Positions 1 to 9,922 of a DNA stretch of 64,000 nucleotides are shown here, piece by piece. The notes below the pieces were generated by a model. It was not told the origin of the DNA. It saw nothing but the letters and a program-made list of their open reading frames with translations, and searched no databases. How positions within the stretch are numbered: position 1 is the first letter of the stretch; every line of letters starts with the position of its first letter. Source of the DNA: Entoloma clypeatum (Eukaryota > Basidiomycota > Agaricomycetes > Agaricales > Entolomataceae); contig OY751487.1 in NCBI GenBank assembly GCA_963565915.1, positions 2,356,001-2,420,000 of the forward strand. The letters run 5' to 3'. Position numbers and translations under genes: made by a program.

Positions 1-57
1 ACAACCTGCCAGACTCACACAAAGGACGGCATACTACACACAAGAACGGTCAGGCAG

Positions 58-345
58 TGTTGAGGCGACGCTAAGTCAAACGACGTCGCGAGCCCAAACT
101 TAAGAACGAAGTGGAAAATGTGAAGTGAACTGAATTGCCCAGAGACCCAGCGGGAATCTCAAGAGAACAAGCTATCGAATACAAGTGAAAGTACTCTACT
201 TATATATGTAAATTCCATGAGGCTGCGTTGTGGCAGCGTCATGCTGCGTGATAATGATAAGATGTCCTCATGTGCGATATGATGTAGATAAGATAAGATC
301 GAGATAAGATAAGATAAAGTGAAAAGTGAAAATACGATCATAACA
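58..345 (-). repeat. Gypsy-1 3' LTR
   Basis: 288 bp, bounded by TGTTG..TAACA and matching 5919-6206 base for base as far as I can read. The pol stop codon lies 11 bp inside the element from its edge. Confidence 0.95.
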
Positions 346-356
346 TTACCCCCTTT

Positions 357-3300
357 CTAGATCTCGACTTCCAGGCGAGATATGATGTCGTCCGGGGTGT
401 TCGTGAAATTTTCATATGGTTTAAATTCCAATCCTTCAAAGATGTTTGCGCGTAAGCGCCGAGGTGCATTCGGGTTTAATTTAAAGAAGTCCTCCACCGC
501 TTCCTTGGCATGTTCTAGGTGATCCTCGGGTTCCCACGTGTTGTGGTCCTGAGTCAGACCCTCCCATTGCACTAAATATTCCAGTTTTCCTCTCTTCAAC
601 CTTGAGTCAATAACTTTTGCGACATCGTACTCCTCTTCGCCATTGATAACTATCGGGTTTGGTGCCTGCACCCTTTGTGACATAAATAGTGGTTCCTTAA
701 ATAATCGGACTCGTGATACATTGATGACCGGGTGGATTTTCCAGGTTTTCGGTAATTTAAGTTCTACGGCGTGTGACGAAATGATTTTGGTTACGGTATA
801 GGGTCCAATCCATCGTTCGGCAAGTTTCTTTAAGGGTCGGTTCAACTTCAGGTCTTTAGTCGATAACCAAACTTTGTCGCCAACTTGGTAAACTGGTGCA
901 TCACCCCGTTTCAGGTTCGCATACCGTTCCATCTCTTCTCGTGCTTTTACTAGCGCCGCTTCCGCCTCCTCATGAATCTTCTTCATTCGCTCTGCGAATT
1001 CTTTTGCCGGTTCTGACTTTTCTGCCCTCCGAGGTTCTACGCCCATCCTAGGGTTAAACCCATAATTTACAAAGAACGGCGAAAACTGAGTTGCCGTGTG
1101 AATTTTATTATTATAGGCGAACTCCGCGGTTGCCATCCATTCGGGCCAATCTGTTTGCCGATGGGAAATAAATGATCTTAGATATTGTTCCAACTCCTGG
1201 TTGATGTGTTCCGTCTGTCCGTCTGTTTGCGGATGATACGCCGTTGATAATTTAGTTGTGATCCCCAATATTTTATTTAGTTCCTTCATAAATATTGCCG
1301 CAAATTGTGGTCCTCGATCTGACGTTAATGATTCTGGCAATCCATGAAGTTTCCAGACTTCGTCCCGATATAGTTTAGCTAATCCTTCTGCTGAGACTTC
1401 ATCACGTGTTTTGATAAAGTGTGATTGCTTTGTTGATCTGCAAGCCACGACTAATACTGCGTTGTACCCCTGAGCTTCTGGGAGTCCTACGATAAAATCT
1501 GCTGTAACATGTTTCCATGGTCCTGCATGTTCCGTGTTTGCTTTTAATTTACCGGCTAGCGGTTGAGGCACGTTTTTTGATCGTTGACATCTGTCGCAGC
1601 CCTCGACGTATGCTTTGACCATGTTTGTAATACTAGGCCACCAATAATTTCGTGTAACCAATTCCAGGGTCTTCCACTGCCCTGGGTGTCCTGCAACTGG
1701 GTTGTCGTGGTGTAATTTAATTATTTCCTCCCTGAGTTCCTGACTTTTCGGAACATAAACCTTTCCTCTATGTAACCAGAGTCCCTGCTCTTCATGCCAT
1801 TCATCTGCGCGCAATGTTTTGGTATTTGTTTTCTTTAACTCTTCCACTGCTTTCAACACTTGTTCGTCAAACTCTTTGGCATCCCTGATGCGTTTTAATA
1901 GTTTACTTTCTTCTCCATCAATAAGTATGTGACCTCGATCCATTGCTCGCAAGTGGAAGTATTCCGGTTTTAATAATGTTACGTCTTCGTTGTCATTTTC
2001 CACCCCCTTTCTATGATCGACCCTTCTCGAAAGAGCGTCCGCCTTTCCCATTGAGGTGCCAGCTTTGTGTATTAATTTAAAGTTGAAGCGTGTTAGATAC
2101 AACGCCCAGCGTGCTTGTCTGCGATTAAGCTTTCGTCCCTGCATGAAGTATTCGAGGTTTTTATGATCGGTCCAGATCTCGACCTCATGTTTGGCTCCTT
2201 CAAGGTGGTGTCTCCATGCTTCCAGCGCTCGAATTATGCCCAGCATTTCTTTATCGTGTACGTCATAATTTCGTTCCACATCATTTAATCCTTTAGATAG
2301 AAAGGCACATGGCCTCCATTTCTCATCCTCGCATTCCATAGATAGAATTGCTCCTGTAGCAAAGTCCGATGCGTCTGATTCTACTCTCAACTTCCGATCC
2401 GGATCGGGAGATACTAATATAGGTGCCTCCGTAAATAATTTCTTTAGCATATCAAATGCTTCCTCCTGTTCCTCTTTCCAATTCCAGATTGTTTCTTTCC
2501 TTGTTAATTTATGTAGTGGCCCTGCCACTTTAGAGAAGTCCTTGACAAATCTTCGATAGAAATTGGCCAATCCTAGAAACGACTGGACTTCTTTGACTTT
2601 TGTTGGTTTCGGCCATTGTTTGATGGCGTCTACTTTTGAAGGATCCATTCGAATTCCGTCTTTCCCAATAATTAACCCTAAGAACTCTATTTCGTCTCGG
2701 TCAAAGAAACATTTTCCTGGTTTTAAGAATAAGTCGTTTTCTCGTAATCTTTTTAGAATTTCCTCCACAATTTCACTGTGTCCTTTTTCTCCTTCAGTTG
2801 CTACCAATATATCATCGATATAGATAACTACGTCTCCTTGATCAATCAAGTCTCTAAATATGTCGTTCATCATAGTTTGAAACGTGCTTGGGGAATTATT
2901 TAATCCGAAGAACATAACTGTTGGTTCGAAAGCTCCATCTGGGGTTGTGAATGCCGCTTTCCACTCGTCTCCTTCTTTGATGCGTACATTGTTATACCCC
3001 CATCTGAGGTCCATTTTGGTAAACCTTTTCTTTCCCTTTAATTTATCGATCAATTCCGGAATCAACGGGAGTGGATAATTATTGCGAACGGTCCAGCTGT
3101 TAATGTGTCGGTAATCCTGTACCATTCGTTTCTTTCCGTCTTTTTTGGGTATAAAGAATACTGGCGAAGTTTGTGGTGACTTGGTAGGTCGAATATATCC
3201 TTTGCGTAATTGATCGTTTACAAATTCGGATACTTCTTTCCTTTCATCCGGTGACAGGGGATAGACTTTGGCCTTTTTTGGTACGAAATCCGGTTTTAAG

Positions 3301-4238
3301 TCTATAGCGTGGTCCCATGGTTTCCTGACTGGTAATCTCTCCGATGCTTTCTTTTCAAAGACTGATAAATATTTGTGATATTTCCGGGGGACAACCTGTT
3401 CTGCCGGTACTTCATCTGAGGGTTCTCCTTTGGCTGCCCTGAGCGTGTGGATTACTTCCTCCTCCATTTCTTCCTCATTTCCTTCTACTACTTCTTCCAT
3501 TCTTCCGCCCCATCTGGTTCTTGCAGTTTTATTTAAATAACGTGTTCGACGCATGCCACATTCTTCTGGACATCTTGATAGTTTAATTTCCGCCTTTTCC
3601 CAATCGATTTCTGGATTATGGCGTTTCAGCCAGGTATGTCCAACAATAATTTTAGCTTTCCCTAGGTTGCATGCCTCAAACACGGCTATCTCCACATGTC
3701 CTTTATACCGCATAGCCATGACTGCTTCATGCGTGATCGAACCTCCTTGGTTAAGCGTGCCATCAACGTTGTAGACCCGAATGGGGAAAGGTAGTTCCCT
3801 TAATTTAATGTTGTTCCTTTTGGCGAAGTCCAGATCTATGAACATCCCTGTCGCCCCTGAGTCTAATAATGCTTCAACATCAAATGTGCGTTTGTCCTGC
3901 AACGTTTCCAGCGTGATTTTCATCATAAGCTCCTTTTCCAGAGAAGCGGATCGAATAAAAGATGGTTCCCCCATAGAGTCCGTTTGCCTAGTTAAATTAT
4001 CTGATTCTTTGTCACAGGGAATTAAGCATTCATCCGTAGGGGACGAACCAAGCCTCGTTTCTGAGGGCTCCCCAATGATATAGTTTACAAGTGTATCTAA
4101 GTCCGATTCATCTTTTTTTGGTTTTTCTTTCCTACTAGGTTTATCTAATAGTATTTTATTGTACGTAACTGCAGCATCCGTAAGTTTCTGAAACCAAGAT
4201 TTTACAATGTCCTTATGTACGTAAGAGTCTATAGGCAA
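357..4238 (-). CDS. pol: Gypsy-1 Pol polyprotein (PR-RT-RH-IN-chromodomain)
   Basis: About 1293 residues, unbroken. Aspartic protease LLDSGATG at 124-131; RT catalytic YIDD at 473-476; RNase H with DAS near 622 and TDHKN at 690-694; zinc-binding HHCC of integrase about 843-884 (CDRC at 881-884); DDE residues D914, D974, E1010 with 35 residues between the last two; C-terminal chromodomain about 1203-1252, which in this group targets integration to modified chromatin. The codon at 4238 is TTG, not ATG, and the frame stays open upstream through the gag stop, so this is the -1 frame of gag and is probably made as a Gag-Pol fusion. All key catalytic residues are present. Confidence 0.95.
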   Translation of the reverse strand: MPIDSYVHKDIVKSWFQKLTDAAVTYNKILLDKPSRKEKPKKDESDLDTLVNYIIGEPSETRLGSSPTDECLIPCDKESDNLTRQTDSMGEPSFIRSASLEKELMMKITLETLQDKRTFDVEALLDSGATGMFIDLDFAKRNNIKLRELPFPIRVYNVDGTLNQGGSITHEAVMAMRYKGHVEIAVFEACNLGKAKIIVGHTWLKRHNPEIDWEKAEIKLSRCPEECGMRRTRYLNKTARTRWGGRMEEVVEGNEEEMEEEVIHTLRAAKGEPSDEVPAEQVVPRKYHKYLSVFEKKASERLPVRKPWDHAIDLKPDFVPKKAKVYPLSPDERKEVSEFVNDQLRKGYIRPTKSPQTSPVFFIPKKDGKKRMVQDYRHINSWTVRNNYPLPLIPELIDKLKGKKRFTKMDLRWGYNNVRIKEGDEWKAAFTTPDGAFEPTVMFFGLNNSPSTFQTMMNDIFRDLIDQGDVVIYIDDILVATEGEKGHSEIVEEILKRLRENDLFLKPGKCFFDRDEIEFLGLIIGKDGIRMDPSKVDAIKQWPKPTKVKEVQSFLGLANFYRRFVKDFSKVAGPLHKLTRKETIWNWKEEQEEAFDMLKKLFTEAPILVSPDPDRKLRVESDASDFATGAILSMECEDEKWRPCAFLSKGLNDVERNYDVHDKEMLGIIRALEAWRHHLEGAKHEVEIWTDHKNLEYFMQGRKLNRRQARWALYLTRFNFKLIHKAGTSMGKADALSRRVDHRKGVENDNEDVTLLKPEYFHLRAMDRGHILIDGEESKLLKRIRDAKEFDEQVLKAVEELKKTNTKTLRADEWHEEQGLWLHRGKVYVPKSQELREEIIKLHHDNPVAGHPGQWKTLELVTRNYWWPSITNMVKAYVEGCDRCQRSKNVPQPLAGKLKANTEHAGPWKHVTADFIVGLPEAQGYNAVLVVACRSTKQSHFIKTRDEVSAEGLAKLYRDEVWKLHGLPESLTSDRGPQFAAIFMKELNKILGITTKLSTAYHPQTDGQTEHINQELEQYLRSFISHRQTDWPEWMATAEFAYNNKIHTATQFSPFFVNYGFNPRMGVEPRRAEKSEPAKEFAERMKKIHEEAEAALVKAREEMERYANLKRGDAPVYQVGDKVWLSTKDLKLNRPLKKLAERWIGPYTVTKIISSHAVELKLPKTWKIHPVINVSRVRLFKEPLFMSQRVQAPNPIVINGEEEYDVAKVIDSRLKRGKLEYLVQWEGLTQDHNTWEPEDHLEHAKEAVEDFFKLNPNAPRRLRANIFEGLEFKPYENFTNTPDDIISRLEVEI

Positions 4239-4273
4239 ACATTCATATCGATTTGTCAGAGCCAGCGGGGGAT

Positions 4274-5362
4274 TTACTGGTTGACGTTCACAAAACCCTG
4301 CTGCCCAGCAGCTTGTCTATTGTTCTGACCATTGGGATTCGGCGCAGGCGCGCCAATCACACCCCTTGGTCCATTTGCAGCTTGTCGTGCTTGACGCCTT
4401 GCCGTGATTTGTCGTAAGATTTCTTCTTCCTCATGTTCGTCGATTTGTTCAATCACAGCCGCTCGCACCTTGCGTTGTGGCTGTCTGCATTCCCGGGCGA
4501 AATGCCCCTGTCCTCCGCAATTGTAACAATTACCAGGCGCTCGGCGCTGGTTTCTATCAACCTCCATAGCATTGGGATCTCGGCGTCCCTGACCTTGCTG
4601 TCCGTTTTGCTGCAGGGCTCGGTACCCCCCGTTCTGTTGTTGTCCAAATGGTCGCTGTTGATTCTGTTGGTTTGCGGGCCGATTGCCCCAACCGGTTCTC
4701 TGCTGTCCAAAATTGTTGCCGGTCCTCATGCCCGGTCTTGCCGCGTAAGTTTCCTCTGCTCTTCCGATTGCTAAAATTTCCTCACACGTGTCTTGCACGG
4801 TGGTCTGTCGTCTTCCCTGCTGGAACATTTGTTGTATGATTGAATCCTTGGTGTTCCTTTCTAGCAGAGATATCCCATGCATTTCCTCAATTTGGCCTTT
4901 GATGACCAACGTTCCAAATTGTGTAATAAAATCGTCCACCCGCATGTTTCCTTGTTTAAAGGTTTCGATTTTGGCACGTGCCCATTCTATTTCTGTTGCT
5001 GATTGGAATCTTGATGTCACCTCTCTCATTAATTGCTGGAACGTGGGCCATTGTTCTGATTCCATGCACTGCCTCAAGCGTGTTTCCCCATAGGTGCCGG
5101 CGGTAGCGCCTTCCAGGCGAGACCATACTGCAATGCAAATTTCTTCCTGTCCTTGGAACAGGTCCCGATTGACCCTGATCCATGCCAGCATCTTTGTCCA
5201 CCATACTCCGAACGTTGCCTTGGCCCCATTGTACCTGCCGGGGTCTGCAGCGATTTCTAGTCGTCTTCCATTGGGACGCGGGGCGGCGGGATTATGAGCG
5301 GGAGGAGGGAGAGGGGGATTGGGAAGGGGATTGTCGAACTCGTCGTCGTTGTTGTCGGCCAT
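4274..5362 (-). CDS. gag: Gypsy-1 Gag
   Basis: 362 residues from ATG at 5362 to TAA at 4274-4276. The N-terminus is Pro-rich, the middle has a retrotransposon-gag-like helical region (WARAKIETFKQG at about 126-137), then a Gln/Asn/Gly-rich linker, and a single CCHC zinc knuckle CYNCGGQGHFAREC at about 278-291 for RNA packaging. A second basic and glutamine-rich tail follows. A 556-bp leader separates it from the 5' LTR. Its last codons overlap the pol frame and contain the slippery heptamer at 4292-4298. Confidence 0.93.
   Translation of the reverse strand: MADNNDDEFDNPLPNPPLPPPAHNPAAPRPNGRRLEIAADPGRYNGAKATFGVWWTKMLAWIRVNRDLFQGQEEICIAVWSRLEGATAGTYGETRLRQCMESEQWPTFQQLMREVTSRFQSATEIEWARAKIETFKQGNMRVDDFITQFGTLVIKGQIEEMHGISLLERNTKDSIIQQMFQQGRRQTTVQDTCEEILAIGRAEETYAARPGMRTGNNFGQQRTGWGNRPANQQNQQRPFGQQQNGGYRALQQNGQQGQGRRDPNAMEVDRNQRRAPGNCYNCGGQGHFARECRQPQRKVRAAVIEQIDEHEEEEILRQITARRQARQAANGPRGVIGAPAPNPNGQNNRQAAGQQGFVNVNQ
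4292..4298 (-). promoter_or_regulatory. Probable -1 ribosomal frameshift site GGGTTTT
   Basis: On the element strand the gag codons read CAG GGT TTT GTG, so the heptamer G GGT TTT fits the X XXY YYZ slippery consensus in the gag frame. It lies seven codons before the gag stop. Slipping back one base enters the pol frame, which is open here and runs without a stop into the protease. Function is inferred from sequence; the downstream stimulator was not identified. Confidence 0.7.
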
Positions 5363-5906
5363 GTTGTGTGAGCAATAGTGCTTTGTAGCGGGCGCGCGAC
5401 CCTGTTCTGCTACTTAAGCGAAAAAGAAAACCTAAAAAAAGAAAACCCAAAGAACGATCTGTTTACCCAGGCAGCCGAAATGCCCGAATGAAGGAAGATC
5501 TGGGAAAAATGAAAACCACGCGGTCAACACCCCTACGCGCGCTGGTTCTGTCGAATCCGGGAAAAGATCGGGGGTTGGAACACCTTTTGAGAACTAAACG
5601 TGCGCGACCTTCTTTTCCAAGTCGCCACACGCGCCAGCAGCTTTCCCGAAGGTCAGTTGCGTCGGCCTTTGGTCACCTCGACACGGGACGGGCTCAACGT
5701 TTCCCTGTGTGTCTCGAACGGCAACACTAGTTATAGTGGGTGCACCAAGCGTTTCTCTTCTTATCCCTGAAGTCCGGGAGGTCCCCCTTAACGCTAGGGT
5801 CCGCGTGTAATGGCGAGGTGTGACTTTTAACGCAAAAGCACGAAACGGCGGGGATAGTGATGGTGATGTGGGAAGTGTGTGTGTTTGGGCGGGCGATGAT
5901 GATAAG

Positions 5907-5916
5907 AGCTTGTTCT
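5907..5916 (-). promoter_or_regulatory. Gypsy-1 primer-binding site, self-priming type
   Basis: Two bases inside the 5' LTR, the element strand reads AGAACAAGCT. This is exactly complementary to AGCTTGTTCT in the LTR (plus-strand 6025-6034), which lies about 33 bases downstream of a TATATAAG box and so near the expected 5' end of the transcript. The arrangement matches the self-priming of Tf1, in which the mRNA 5' end folds back as primer. I see no convincing tRNA 3'-end match. Confidence 0.72.
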
Positions 5917-5918
5917 TC

Positions 5919-6206
5919 TGTTGAGGCGACGCTAAGTCAAACGACGTCGCGAGCCCAAACTTAAGAACGAAGTGGAAAATGTGAAGTGAACTGAATTGCC
6001 CAGAGACCCAGCGGGAATCTCAAGAGAACAAGCTATCGAATACAAGTGAAAGTACTCTACTTATATATGTAAATTCCATGAGGCTGCGTTGTGGCAGCGT
6101 CATGCTGCGTGATAATGATAAGATGTCCTCATGTGCGATATGATGTAGATAAGATAAGATCGAGATAAGATAAGATAAAGTGAAAAGTGAAAATACGATC
6201 ATAACA
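5919..6206 (-). repeat. Gypsy-1 5' LTR
   Basis: 288 bp. The element strand carries TATATAAG followed about 33 bases later by AGCTTGTTCT, the likely transcript start and self-primer. The U3 end has a run of TTATC/TAAGA repeats (plus-strand GATAAGATAAGA at 6150-6180). Confidence 0.95.
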
Positions 6207-6229
6207 GGCAGGACACATGGAAAAGGCAG

Positions 6230-6295
6230 GGGCACACAAGAACAGGAGGAGGTGCACAAGAATGGGCAGAGATGCACAAGAACAGGAGGAGGCCC
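6230..6295. repeat. Short minisatellite, about 20-bp unit, three copies
   Basis: Units beginning GCACAAGAA (after a variant GCACACAAGAA) followed by CAGGAGGAGG or GGGCAGAGAT recur three times directly beside the Gypsy-1 insertion site. No gene is supported between here and 6707: the reading frames are short and low-scoring, and I recognise nothing in 6300-6707. Confidence 0.5.
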
Positions 6296-6707
6296 AAGGA
6301 GACATGTGGCAGCAAGAGAGGGACGATGCACCAAGTGATGGGGACACATTGTAATGCCCCCTTATTTTTTCTGTGTCGAATTCAGATACATTTTACATGC
6401 TTCCGTATATTTATATACTTGTAGAGTACATGGATGCAGTATGTAGTTATGGGAAAAGAATGGCTGATCTGGCATGCATGGCTCTAGACTGCCAGACCCT
6501 GCCATACCAACCAGGCAGACCCACACCTTCCATTTATGGCCACAATTTTGTGGCTTTGCTGATGCAACTGAGGACAGGGAAGTGCATGGCAACAAAGTAT
6601 ATATAGGTAATGAGGAGACATGTGATCAAGTTCCGAGAAGCGATGACCTGTAAGGTACAACACAACTTGTGTAAATCAAATTTGAACAGACTAAATGAAG
6701 TATCACA

Positions 6708-7844
6708 CACTGCTGGCACAGATCAGTGTAACCTGAGGAAACACCGAACAAGAAAAAAGTTTTGTTTTTATTGACTAGTGTTTGTGTAGGAAATACAAAA
6801 AGTGTTTCTCTTGATAATTTAAAAGATAGAAAAACGAAGAAAACACAATGGAAGGTTATACTTAAAGTATTTCTTTCAGATTATCAAGAGAAACACTTTT
6901 TGTATTCCCCACACAAATACTAGTCAATAAAAACAAAACATTTTTCTTTTTCGCCAGGTTACACTCAGGCTCCTGAACCATCTGCTCGAGGGGGAGGAAG
7001 GATGCGCCATATCTTATCCGAGTATGACTAATTTATTTGTTCATCCAAATATTTACACGTACAAACAAAACTGAACATCCATGAGCGGCTGGCAAACTTG
7101 TCAAAAACATGACTTTTGGACATCACAGAGAACAATGCAGAGCTCTGCAACAACATGGTAAACCTATTTTAGGGCTTTTATTCTTTCTCTCATGTAACTC
7201 AATAAAGTAGTCATTTGATTCACCATCACCATCACCTCATTCTCTACCCTGAGGGATATCATCAAACCTTAACACAATGTCAGCCAGCAATTGCAGTTAG
7301 TGCTGAGAATGCCAATGAAGACACCTTTGATATGAGCTAGTGTCACTTTCTGAGAAACACACTGTTACAGTATTAGGATATTGAGAACAGAAAATATTGC
7401 ATTGTTATTGTCACCCCGAACTCATGATTCACTTGGGATGTCAAAGTGTGCAATTGCAAGGTCACGAAGCACATTTTGAACATGATCTTGCGATTGCTGG
7501 CTGACATTGTGTTAAGGTTTGATGATATCCCTCAGGGTAGAGAATGAGGTGATGGTGATGGTGAATCAAATGACTACTTTATTGAGTTACATGAGAGAAA
7601 GAATAAAAGCCCTAAAATAGGTTTACCATGTTGTTGCAGAGCTCTGCATTGTTCTCTGTGATGTCCAAAAGTCATGTGATTGACAAGTTTGCCAGCCGCT
7701 CATGGATGTTCAGTTTTGTTTGTACGTGTAAATATTTGGATGAACAAATAAATTAGTCATACTCGGATAAGATATGGCGCATCCTTCCTCCCCCTCGAGC
7801 AGATGGTTCAGGAGCCTGGGTTACACTAATCTGTGCCAGCAGTG
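6708..7844. mobile_element. Foldback (CACTG-ended) non-autonomous DNA element
   Basis: The ends are inverted copies CACTGCTGGCACAGAT (6708-6723) and ATCTGTGCCAGCAGTG (7829-7844), flanked by the trinucleotide ACA on both sides (6705-6707 and 7845-7847). Long arms follow: 6966-7294 pairs with 7488-7820 with only scattered mismatches, around a loop of about 190 bp. CACTG termini with a 3-bp target duplication resemble the CACTA/EnSpm superfamily. No transposase is inside, so it would be mobilised in trans, if at all. A smaller hairpin element interrupts the left arm. Confidence 0.62.
6725..6965. mobile_element. Nested hairpin MITE-like insert
   Basis: Bounded by AGTGTAACCTG and its inverse CAGGTTACACT. 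Most of its 241 bp folds on itself: the stretch from about 6750 to 6830 (GTTTTGTTTTTATTGACTAG, then AATACAAAAAGTGTTTCTCT) is repeated inverted at about 6880-6945. It is absent from the equivalent position of the right arm of the surrounding foldback element, so it entered later or was lost from the other arm. The target duplication is not clear. Confidence 0.5.
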
Positions 7845-8141
7845 ACATGGACATGCTCTTTTCGACACATGTCGCAGAATGAACTTGTGACCTTGAGGTC
7901 TTGACACAGCCACGCCGACCTTATGGGAGGTGATAGTATGTACTTTTTTCTCGCAACCCGCCTATCGTTGAGTTTCGCTGTGGGGTCAAATAAATGACTC
8001 AGGTGGTGGTTCGTTTTAACGACATTGGCATGGATCTGTCAGACATGGAATCGGCAAAACCCTCTCTCTATCGAGAGTCAGCGAATGTCCAAAATTCTAG
8101 TCTAGTAGTGTGAACATTCTGAACATATTTCCTAAACCGCT

Positions 8142-9922
8142 TTAGCGAAGAGTTACGAGCTCTGAAAGTGAATTAGCAGAGCGGCCAATCACCCAAGGAA
8201 CAGTACTAACCTTCTGCAGAGGTGGGATGGATAGCGACAGTATCATCAAAATCCTGTTTGCGGGCTGGGTGTGAAAAATAATATGGTTAGCAAATACCTT
8301 GTAGGGGAAGTTTGATTCTCAACACAAACCCTTCAACTTTACAGCAACAGCAAAGCCCTGGAGAACTTCATCACTTCCTTGTCCAATGATATGAATTCCA
8401 ACAACTCGTTCTTCTGGCCCAGCACAGATAAGTTTATAGACCGTCGGTTCCTTGTGTTCCTCGTCGATCATAGAGAAATATAAGGCACGGAATGAAGACT
8501 TGTCTGTTTGCGCGTTAGGATCTGTCAAAGGAGCGCTCATGGTGTCTCACAGATCTTTACAGAATCACCATACTTCTTGCGAGCCTGTGGCTCAGTAAGG
8601 CCCACGGCACCGATGGTAGGATGCCTGCATGTAGATTTGAAATCCCAAAGATCAAGTCAAAAAAGAAACCACTGACGCGAAAACAACAGTGGGGATGTCA
8701 TTGTAGTCCAGCTTGTCATTCTTAAATTTCACGGGCCCGAAAAGGCGATTCGAGAGCCGTCGTCCGGCAGCAATGGCGACGGGGGTGAGATGGGCCTTTC
8801 CTTGAACATCGCCGATCGAGTAGATACCAGCGACCGAAGTGTTTTGATACTCGTCAACGACGATATCACCTTTCTCATTGGTTTGTACGCGAACAGTCTC
8901 CAAACCGAGATCCTTTGTAGCTGCAGCACGACCAATCGCCCATAAGAGTGTGTCGACTTGGATCTGCTCCCCTTTATCGGTGTGGACAGTCAAAGTCTGA
9001 CCCTTTTGACCCTCTAGTTTGACGACGCGGCTGGATCGATGAATGCTGATCCCGCCCTTCTCCATCCATGAGGTTAGCGTCTCTTGGATAGTGGGATCAA
9101 AGGTACGCAAGACGGAGTCGCCGCGAATTATGAGATGGGTTTCGGAACCCAGGGCATGAAAGATACCCGCAAGTTCGACGGCGATATAGCCGGCCCCGAC
9201 GACTGCGACACGCTTTGGCTGCTCCTTTAGTTCGAAGAAGCCGTCCGAATCGATTCCAAGAGACGCTCCGGGGATCTCGTTCTCGGAAGGAACAACGGGA
9301 CGACCACCGGTAGTGATACAGATCTTGTCTGCATGGAGAGTGTATATCGATCCGTCGGGTCTTGTGACCTGAACTTGGTTTTGGGATGCGAGTCGTCCAT
9401 AACCATGGTGAAACTCGACGCCCTCCTTGTCGAAGTTTGCAGCGTATATTCCATTCAGCTTGCGGATGTATGCATCGCGTTGAAGTTTGAAGGCTGCCCA
9501 GTCAAATTTCGGGACATCAGGGAGGGAGAATTTGTAACCGGGGGCATGATGGGAGAACTCCCCTGCGAGATCTGCGGCGTGCCACATAATCTGTTTAGGC
9601 TGGTATCAGGGGGAAGCTCTGAAGGACAGAACAACACCATACCTTTTTGGGAACGCACCCTGAGGAACGGTTCAGTGATGGATTGGGAGTAAAGAAAGGG
9701 AAGCCTAACCAACGTTGACGCAGGTACCTCCAAGATATGGATCAACCTCGACGACGGCCACCTTCTTACCATATGACGCCGCTCGACGCTGGGGACGGGG
9801 GAGATAAGCTCGTGTAGATAGGTGAACGAAGAACGAACAGATGAAGCAGATCCACCACTTCCGCCGCCGATGACGACGTAGTCATATTTGTCGGTTGTGG
9901 GTTTATCGTATATGGGAGGCAT
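8142..9922 (-). CDS. GLR1: Glutathione reductase (NADPH), 8 exons
   Basis: Reduces glutathione disulfide with NADPH and FAD. Exons (minus): 9839-9922, 9710-9788, 9643-9659 (17 nt), 8677-9590, 8551-8624, 8330-8503, 8211-8264, 8142-8161; they sum to 1416 nt, 471 residues, the usual family length. The FAD motif VVIGGGSGGS is at the N-terminus, the redox-active CVNVGC in exons 2-3, a second dinucleotide motif (VVGAGYIAVELAG) in the middle, and the conserved HPTSAEELVTLR is the exact C-terminus. The catalytic HPTSAEE is intact. The usual KMGAT stretch reads KLKAR, an odd substitution at an exon junction. The first ATG gives the cytosolic form; an in-frame CTG at 10000 would add 26 residues resembling a mitochondrial presequence. 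Confidence 0.94.

Larger units (their letters stand above)
58..6206 (-). mobile_element. Gypsy-1: intact Ty3/gypsy chromovirus
   Basis: Complete LTR retrotransposon on the minus strand. Two 288-bp LTRs (58-345 and 5919-6206) read as identical by eye and start TGTTGAGG and end ATAACA on the plus strand. A 5-bp target duplication GGCAG flanks it (53-57 and 6207-6211). Gag (4274-5362) and pol (357-4238) are open throughout. A polypurine tract AGAAAGGGGG (minus strand) lies just before the 3' LTR at 345. The protease, RT, RNase H, integrase and chromodomain order is that of chromoviruses. Identical LTRs and unbroken frames imply a very recent insertion of a copy that may still be autonomous. Confidence 0.96.

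Noticed and set aside
6020..6349. 109-codon minus frame running from flank into the Gypsy-1 LTR
   Set aside because: Chance frame across a minisatellite and LTR; the LTR part recurs at the other LTR without it.
8504..8560. Apparent frameshift and stop in glutathione reductase
   Set aside because: A 47-bp intron (8504-8550, GTGAGA..CTAAC..CAG) restores the frame exactly.
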